Shown here piece after piece: positions 57,637 through 64,000 of a stretch of 64,000 bases of DNA. The stretch lies in assembly GCF_907164915.1 (NCBI RefSeq), contig NC_061862.1, forward strand, positions 119,501,877-119,565,876, given 5' to 3'. The notes under the pieces were generated by a model. That model searched no databases. It was not told the origin of the DNA and worked only from the letters and a program-made list of their open reading frames with translations. The position numbers and the translations under genes were made by a program. This stretch comes from Impatiens glandulifera (taxonomy: Eukaryota > Streptophyta > Magnoliopsida > Ericales > Balsaminaceae). Position 1 is the first letter of the stretch. The number at the start of each line of letters is the position of its first letter.

Positions 57637-59413
57637 TTAATTGGTTCCTCGATCAATTAGTCCCTTAGGAATCCATATTTGAGTTATTCTGATGGATTTC
57701 TCATTTTGTGTTGTGATTAATGCATAAGATTTTGACTTAGCAGATGACTTCCTGCTAGCCACTGATCCCCTAACTTTTGAAGAAGATTTTCTTTTAAAAC
57801 TCTTTGCCTTAGAGTCAGAATTTAAATTGCCAGATTTATTAGCTGCTTCTAGCTTATTCTTAAGCCAACTGATAGTAGGCGGAACATAAACTATTTCATT
57901 TTTGAAAGCAACTTCTTCATAAATAGGATCAGATTCAATGTCAGTCATACTCCCTTTGACAAAACTTATTGGCTTAAGCTTGTCAGATGAGTTGGATATT
58001 TTACATGACAGGTTAGGGTCATTGCTATCAAACCCCAATCCGGATCTAGATCCAACAGGTTTCAACATGCTGATCTGATGTTTGACAGCGTCTCCAGACC
58101 TTGTCAATGCACAGACAACATAGTTTAACCTTTTGTTTTCAGATGAAAGGGTTTGAATCTGTTCTTTGAGCATCTCATTCTTAGATGAGATATCTTCAAT
58201 CTTCTTTTCAAAAACATTTGACTCTTCAGCTTGAGACAAATTTGAATTGTTTACATCTGATGAAGATTTAGTTTCATTTAGAGATTCTGCTAGCTTTCTG
58301 TACTCGATGACCATGTCATCTAGTGCAGCTACCAGTTGTTCCCTTAAAAACCTTTTGGAAGAGAAGTTAAATACCTCAGTCTCCTGAGTTCTTTCTTCAT
58401 CTTCCTTTGCCATGAAGCAGGCCACCTCTTCTTCATCACTTTCACTGGATGAAAAGTAGGAACCACGACTGCTTCCTCTGTTCTTTCCGTCGCCTGCCAT
58501 AAGAGCCTTCAACTCTTTTCCATCATCCTTGGCATCTTCACGTTTCGGCTTCCGGCATTCCGATGCATAATGACCTTTAATACCACAGTTAAAACAAGTA
58601 ACATTAGCATTATATTTTTTATTGTCATTAGAATTTAAAGAGTTTGAGTTAGAGTTTCTCTTCTTCATGAAGTCGTCAAACTTCTTCACAAAGAGAGACA
58701 TGGCATCGCTGCTCAGCTGCTGAGCTGCCATCTTCACATCCAGAGCGGTTGGTGGCTCTTCAGCAGTCACCAACGCCTTGGCAATAATAACGGATGTGGG
58801 TTGATCTTCTTCCATCCTACAGTTCAGCTCGAACTCATAGGCCTTAAGATCAACAAAGAGATCAAAGAGAGAGATCTTGTTAAGATCTTTTGATTCCCTC
58901 ACCGCCATTGTCTTTATGTCCCATTCCCTTGGAAGAGCACGCATGACCTTGATAGCAAGCTCCCGATTGCTATAGGTCTTGCCTAGGATAGATAGAGATG
59001 AGACAATCTTGCTGAATCTGGTGTCGAAATCGTTCATTGTTTCACCAGGACGCATCTTGAAGCTGTCGAACTGTTGAGTGGCAACCATAATCTTGTGTTT
59101 CCTTGGTTTACTCGTTGCCTTCACACAGTTGGGTGAGTCTGTCCCAGACTTCTTTGGTAGTATCGCATTCGATAATGTAGTTGAACATGCTTTCATCGAA
59201 AGATCTGTACAGAACAACAAGAGCCATGTTGTGGAGGTTGTTCTACCTCTTTTCATCAACATTCCAGTCAGCCTTCTCCTTATCAATCTTGATAGATCCT
59301 TCATGATGAAGAGAAGAGAGATGAGCACGAACTCTTTTCTTCCAAACAATGTAGTTTTCTCGAGAGAAAGTTGGAATGGTTATAGCACTGGCATCTTTGG
59401 TTATGGTCGACAT
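57637..59413 (-). pseudogene. Gag of B3, nearly complete with two stops and one frameshift
   Basis: The start ATG at 59413 lies 32 bp past the primer site and opens MSTITKDAS. The first ~120 codons (WKKRVRAHLSS, ADWNVDEKR, KEVWDRLTQL) contain a TAG after VDEKR and a TAA after EGNE. A one-base insertion near 59095 then shifts into the long open frame ending at 57637. That frame has FKMRPGETMNDF, LPREWDIKTMAV, an intact CCHC knuckle CFNCGIKGHYASEC (58555-58596), an acidic Ser/Glu-rich middle and a basic C-terminus with KAKSFKRKSSSK. B1 lacks all of this region beyond residue ~105, so B3 preserves what B1 lost. No pol follows. Confidence 0.9.
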
Positions 59414-59444
59414 ATTTCAGGAAAGGCTTGAGAATAGAAATAGG

Positions 59445-59456
59445 GCTCTGATACCA
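59445..59456 (-). other. Primer-binding site of B3
   Basis: This is a perfect complement of TGGTATCAGAGC, 2 nt from the LTR remnant. Confidence 0.95.
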
Positions 59457-59458
59457 AT

Positions 59459-59476
59459 TGATAGGATCGTCTTTAT
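59459..59476 (-). mobile_element. B3 5' LTR remnant (about 18 bp)
   Basis: tgataggatcgtctttat matches the LTR terminus of B1 (tgataggatcgactttat), then sequence changes to the leader of A1 ORF3a. The rest of the LTR, the right target copy and the distal pol of A1 are deleted. Confidence 0.85.
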
Positions 59477-59483
59477 TCTGAAA

Positions 59484-60001
59484 ATGTCTCACCCAACACT
59501 TCGAAACTTTCTCTGTGTTAACTTTGAATCGATGCTCTCTTCCGATGACATTGAAACAAAAGAGATTGTGTTTGATTCACTCGTCGATACCGGCCTTCGC
59601 GGATTTCTGGAAGCATTCGAACCCATTCTTTTTCCAGAGATATTGGAGTTCTTCTACAATGCTTCCATGCTTGACGATCTCATCGTCTCCATCATCAACG
59701 ATAATACTATCATTCAAATCTCCGAAGATACAATTGCTGAAATATTCAACCTCCCGACCGAGGGATTTTCGGATTTCCCCCCGGGTGAATGGAACGCATG
59801 ATGAGTATGCTGACTCCTGTTCAAAACAACGACCTCAAAGCCCAACTTGCCCCTCACATTCAAATACTTCATGAGATCGTCAATCGATCTATTCTGTGTC
59901 AAGTTCCGAATCAGAACGACACCAAAAAGGCTTTCGATATGATGACCTATATCGTTAGTCCAACTCCAATCAACTGGGACTCGGTTATTTTTAGAACCTG
60001 A
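59484..60001 (+). pseudogene. ORF3a of A1, frameshifted
   Basis: ATG 59484 opens MSHPTLRNFL. The first frame (to 59801) has CVNFESML, DSLVDTGLRGFLEAFEPIL, EILEFFYNASML, TIAEIFNLPTEGFSDF. A shift near 59785 continues in another frame with PHIQILHEIVNRSILCQ and SPTPINWDSVIF, ending at 60001. It corresponds to A2 ORF3a and to the N-terminal domain of ORF3b and B3 ORF3, about 175 codons. Its own TATA box is missing because the deletion that removed the 5' LTR of B3 ends 8 bp before the ATG. The function is unknown. Confidence 0.75.
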
Positions 60002-60429
60002 AAACAATAGTCATAACCAAGAAAAGGCTCGGCTACGCTCCTCAACTAAGCCGAATCATTCGATCAACCGATCCAAATCTTAGACCGGGATCACCTTTGA
60101 ATCCAACGAATGTCCTCACAAAGGAATCAGCGGAAGAAAAGATGACTATGATGGTTAATAGGTTGTTTCACTAGGTTCTTTCTAGAACGGTTTCTTTATT
60201 CCACCGTTCATGCTCTTTCAATCATTGTAACATCGGTTTTATTTTCAATATGTCAATGTACTTCTTTTCCTATAATTAAACATCTTCGACCGATTCCATC
60301 ATTACCTATCATCAAACTTTTACCGTTAAAAGTTGCCGCCAACAGTTTTGGAGGGAAACTTTTCCGCCTTTTCATTGATTTGACAGTTCAATGCGCCTGT
60401 TCGCATTCTGAGACGCGTCCCACGCGATC
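60002..60429 (+). other. ORF3a-ORF3b spacer of A1 with conserved promoter block
   Basis: This is a non-coding spacer. The stretch 60331-60368 (gttgccgccaac, ttttggagggaaa, ttttccgcc) is conserved with the A2 spacer on the other strand (about 44823-44870), where it contains TTGGCGCC. gacgcgtcccacgcg lies just before the TATA box. Confidence 0.65.
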
Positions 60430-60437
60430 TATAAATA
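60430..60437 (+). promoter_or_regulatory. TATA box of A1 ORF3b
   Basis: tataaata lies in gatctataaatacatt, 107 bp before the ATG. The leader is CT-rich (ctctctactttctctctctt), as in plant genes. The same spacing is seen in A2. Confidence 0.68.
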
Positions 60438-60536
60438 CATTACATCTCTCACAAATTCATTTTTATGCTCTCTACTTTCTCTCTCTTGCAATCACTCTCA
60501 ACAATTCAAGCTCTCGATCAAACTTCTAACACTAAA

Positions 60537-63023
60537 ATGGGTCGTGATTCCGCTCTTTTTGTCCACATCGTACAAATCGACTTCGTCAGGATGTGGTGAC
60601 GGAGTTCTTCGCAAACGCTAAATTAAATGATGAAACCATCTCATCAACGGTTGGTGGACAATCCTTTGAGGTCACAAAAAACCTACTTGCTGAAGTTTTT
60701 CAATTGCCAACAAAAGGTCGTGATTTCACCGAGGATGGAAATGAAGATGAAACCCTAGCGGTTTGCTGTGAGATATCCTACACCAACGAACCGTTGGCAG
60801 TATACGATAAGAAAGGCGACCTGAAACCGGAATACATGCCGCTCTTCGACATCATATCTAAATCGATTCAAGCAAGGGGAGGAAATTTCGATAGCCTCAC
60901 CAACTTGAAGATTGAAACAATGGCCGGTATAGTCACGAGACAAGATAAATTGGGCCGAGGTCATATTCTCTAGCCTATGTGAGATGGTGGATTCTAATTC
61001 GAACCGTTCTCAGGGATATGCTATTCCACTAGGCAAACTTCTCCTTCATCTTAACGTCAAGACCGGCCCAGGGATGCTCCTCCCAAACAACAAGATAGTG
61101 AAATTCGTTCACTTTATAAGAACCAGCAAGACGAAGGTCTCGGAAGTTAAACAGTCAAAGGCTCAGGTCAAGAAAACCCAACCAAAGATGAAGAAGGCTC
61201 CGGTGGTAGAAGAAACCGGAAGCGAAAGGACGAAATCCGCTGCTCGTGCATCCGGCTCGGTGGATGTTGAGGCAAATGTTCCAAACCCGACTGTCTGCAC
61301 GACCAGCATTTCTAGCCGCTCCAAGGACGGCTCTGCACATCAAGTCAATACCTTTTTAAGTCCCCTAACAATTAAACCGAGAAAGATCAGTCGGACAATG
61401 CGAATAAGGCAAGAAACAAAGGGAAAGAGAAGGTGGTCGATCAAACGGATGACGATGAAGGACATCCAAAGGTCGATGTTGAAAACGAAACCGGTTCAGT
61501 CAATCCACCGGAATCCACTGAAGAACCCGAATCTGTAGAAGATCTCATTAAAAAGATGGGGGATACTGTTATATCATAAATCACAAAATAGCTTGATGAG
61601 AAGGCATTCGAACGAAGTAACGTATTCTATGAATGGGCTTCTATAAGAGCGAAGATCAAATTTGCTGACATACTTCCAGAATGTCCTGCCCATCTGAAAT
61701 GGGAAACATTGGTGAAACTCGAGAACGCGATTTTTGATCTGGCAAAGACAAGGAAAGTTGCAGTTGCTCTTAAGAGAGGAACGCTCGTGGAGACACATGC
61801 CAGATTAATAGAAGTCTCCGAGTCTATCCTCGGCATACAACAATAATGCCCCGATATGAACATCTTTGATCAGATGGTGCAGGAGGCATTAAAGAAATCG
61901 ACTAAGTAATTGACTGACACAATGACGCGGCTGGAATTAGAGGCCGGTCAAGAGTATGAAGCTCCCCATCATTTTCAGTCAGAATTTAACAATCAAGAAT
62001 GAATACAAAGATCAGAACCTGACGCCGGACAACCTTCAAGGAAGTCCGTCAACACCTCTCCTCCATCACTGTCCCCAGCCAAAACTTCTTCGAGTAAGTC
62101 TTCTGAACAACATCACGTTAACATCGAGACGAATGATCTGGCATCCGGTCAGAATGAACATCCAAGCAACGATCCACCAATAGAGTCGTTCATATCTAAA
62201 GAAATGATCAAGGAATGTCTTGAAGAACTCTTCCGAGACACTATTGCACCATGGCAGGCGAAAATGGAAGAACAAACAGAATCATCGCACCAGATGATTG
62301 AGTCCGCGAATCAACGGATTGAAACCTTTGAAGAGGGAAATGCTCAAACTGACTGTTCATTAAAAGCGGTTTTGGCACAACTTGAAAAGTAAATCGCGGC
62401 TAAGTTGGCAGCCGACGAAGCACAGATCAAGGACAATGAAATAGCAGACTTAAGGATGTAGGAAGAAGAAAATGAAAGATTGCGGGTCTTAAAGGAAAGA
62501 GAACAGGCGGACGTGGAAATGGTCCAAAAGGTTAATGAAGAGGAAAATGCCAATCCGGATTTAACAAAACAGACTACATCCTCTACTCCGGCTATTCATA
62601 CAACGCGAATCGAGACAAAGAAGAGAAAGCAAGCTGAAATGGCAGCGGCCAAAAGGGCTCAACCGGTGATAGACGAATCTACGGATCCAACTGGTGCATC
62701 TCTAGTCAACTTGGAACAATCGGATTCCGATGAAATTGAGGAAAATGTTTCACCGCTACATAAAAGAATGCGGGGTTGCTCCAATCAATGTAATGCCACT
62801 ACAATCAATTCCTCTAGGTCCATTCCCTCAAAGAACTCCGATTTATCAAGCACCCTTTGCTCCACCAACACGGCCTTCATCAGCAACCGGTCACTCGGGT
62901 ACACATGCATCCTCCTCAAGACCGGGCTAAGATCCATGCAATCCGGGCAAACAATTGATGTCTGAGTATCTCCGGGAAATCATACACAGGGACAACAAGA
63001 AGAACGAAAAGAAGAGGGATTAA
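60537..63023 (+). pseudogene. ORF3b of A1, broken (~830 codons)
   Basis: It opens MGRDSALFVHIVQIDF (60537). A deletion of about 35 codons relative to A2 then shifts the frame to VTEFFANAKL, SSTVGGQSFEVTKNLLAEVFQLP and KGRDFTEDG (60593-60973). After a stop, GYAIPLGKLLLHL leads into a Lys/Ser-rich linker (to 61538). Further pieces include a helical region with FERSNVFYEWASIRAKIKFA (about 61610), FISKEMIKECLEELF (about 62190), a coiled coil (62230-62550) with IETFEEGNAQ and LRVLKEREQADVEMVQKV, and KKRKQAEMAAAKRAQP. The last frame ends SEYLREIIHRDNKKNEKKRD at the TAA 63021-63023. The tail is Pro/Ser-rich and basic, without GGR repeats. Domain order matches A2. The product is unknown. Confidence 0.74.
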
Positions 63024-63167
63024 AATTCTATCTACTTGTTTTATGTCTACTTAGGTTTATCCTATGTTTAACTTATAATATTTTCTATATATCTTTTAAA
63101 GTATTTTTGCAAAACCGGCAGATTTCTCACTTCTTGCATGGTTTTGAATAATTTAAATTAAATAATC

Positions 63168-63315
63168 AAAAAGGTAGAAATTGATAAATAATTTTTTTCT
63201 CAAATTTTTTCAAAGTCCTTTCCAAAACATTTTCTCAAAACAACAAACTCCTTAAAAGACCACCGGACGCATGGTTTTGAATATTTTAAATAAAATAATA
63301 AAAAAAAGGAGAAAT
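63168..63315 (+). other. Two polypurine tracts at the A1 3' LTR
   Basis: aaaaaggtagaaat ends at 63181 and is followed by tgata. aaaaaaaaggagaaat ends at 63315, directly before the LTR start tgttaga. The spacing is 134 bp, against 146 bp in A2. The sequence cgcatggttttgaat also occurs before both, so a ~140-bp unit was duplicated in the ancestor. Confidence 0.82.
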
Positions 63316-64000
63316 TGTTAGATAAAATTGACCGGTTAATAAGAACTTAACAAAACAAACTTATTGTGCAGGAACGATCAAGAACTTCGAACGGTCAAGA
63401 ATCATAACCGACTAAGTAATCAAACCGGCTAGAAGAAGCAATATCTAAAACCTGAAGCCATCCGGTTGAACTGAACAACCTGTTAACATGATCAGTTGGA
63501 ATGAAGTATTCAATCCAAAATCCAAAGAAAAAATCCAGCGAGAAGACTACTTAGAGAAATAAGTCAAGGATATCAAATTGAGAACAGTGTACAAATTGGT
63601 GCAAATAAACACTTTGGGTATAAGCAGAAGATGATATCAAAGTCTTAGACTGTGATATTGCCATATTGGTACAAGTCTAATGATATGCTGCAGGCTGCAG
63701 AAGATTGCCTGAAAAAACAGTTACCATTTTGGTACAAGTCAAAATAGCAATTTCCCAGGTGTAGGCAACTATCAAACCGACAGTTGCCATAATCAAGTAA
63801 AGACAAATCAAGTCGGTCTGCTTCATGCTTTGGGAGTCTAAACCGCATTTAATGTTATGCTGAGCCTCTACTCAACCAATCAGATTCAAGGATTACCCTA
63901 AAGGTATTCGTTGAAGAAATGTGACCATTGGCACATTTCACCTATAAAAGGATAAGCTGAAGAAGCTGATAAAACAAGAAGTGCTAAGAGAAAACAAGAA
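63316..64000 (+). mobile_element. A1 3' LTR (cut by window end)
   Basis: It starts tgttagataaaattgacc and follows the 5' LTR (45846 on) closely to the window end, including the TATA box at 63943-63950 and a small insertion near 63380. This marks the 3' end of A1. Confidence 0.95.

Larger units (their letters stand above)
50957..59476 (-). mobile_element. Pol-less copia element B3 (gag + ORF3) in RT of A1
   Basis: In element order the parts are an 18-bp remnant of the 5' LTR (59476-59459), PBS, gag, a promoter-like spacer, ORF3, PPT and 3' LTR (53571-50957, with a nested solo LTR A). Protease, integrase, RT and RNase H are completely absent between gag (ending 57637) and ORF3 (starting 56680). 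The left target copy is caacc; the right one is lost with the LTR. It is a non-autonomous derivative that would need enzymes from elsewhere. Confidence 0.9.
45846..64000 (+). mobile_element. Copia element A1 (right end outside window)
   Basis: The plus-strand element runs 5' LTR, degenerate primer site, gag, broken pol, the B3 insertion in RT, ORF3a, ORF3b, two PPTs and 3' LTR (from 63316, cut by the window). tgtta at 45841-45845 is the left target copy; its partner would lie beyond 64000. RT distal to MDVKSAF, RNase H and the region up to ORF3a were lost with the 5' LTR of B3. Confidence 0.93.

Overview
The window is plant nuclear DNA, most likely from a eudicot, and looks intergenic. I recognise no host gene, rRNA or tRNA. 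Nearly every base belongs to nested, decayed LTR retrotransposons: Ty1/copia elements with SIRE-like features (TGGTATCAGAGC primer site, LTRs of 1.1-1.9 kb before insertions, an extra ORF after pol) and an older Ty3/gypsy remnant of Tat/Ogre type. I use private family names. A, B, C, D and E are copia-like and G is gypsy-like.

Left half (1-31968): a direct tandem duplication. Unit 2 is 15502-31968 (16,467 bp). Unit 1 ends at 15501 and begins left of the window. Each unit holds, in order, a family D LTR inserted in a family E gag fragment, gypsy remnant G with its minisatellites, a piece of a family C LTR, and the 3' part of a minus-strand B element inserted at the same base in both units (target-site copy gtttt). 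The junction at 15501/15502 fuses B integrase to E protease/gag. In unit 2 the B element (B1, 26945-37872) continues past the duplicated part and is complete from LTR to LTR, with matching gtttt copies. Its 5' LTR carries a solo family A LTR (34404-36677, target copies acaag).

Right half: B1 sits in the 3' LTR of element C, whose ORF3 remnant (38111-39900) was hit by A2 (39906-45845, minus). A1 (45846 to beyond 64000, plus) inserted into A2 just upstream of an ORF3 TATA box. B3 (50957-59476, minus) inserted in the reverse transcriptase of A1, and a solo family A LTR (51625-52814) inserted in the LTR of B3. This is a five-level nest: C > A2 > A1 > B3 > solo A.

The most interesting biology is a non-canonical gene, here ORF3, lying in sense between pol and the 3' LTR in families A, B and C. 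Its N-terminal domain recurs in every copy that keeps it. The fullest copy (B3) adds a charged linker, a coiled coil and an Arg/Gly-rich tail. Family A carries two ORF3 copies in a row. The complete 5' ends of ORF3 each have their own upstream TATA box, and some have E2F-like or telo-box-like motifs. B3 has gag and ORF3 but no pol. B1 has pol but a gag without its zinc knuckle. The LTRs of several families hold arrays of short palindromes built on AGAC...GTCT.

All elements look inactive, with stops, frameshifts, deletions and a changed reverse transcriptase YVDD box in B1. Coordinates of LTR ends, target-site copies and the duplication junction were read base by base. The inner limits of G and the LTR C fragment are approximate.
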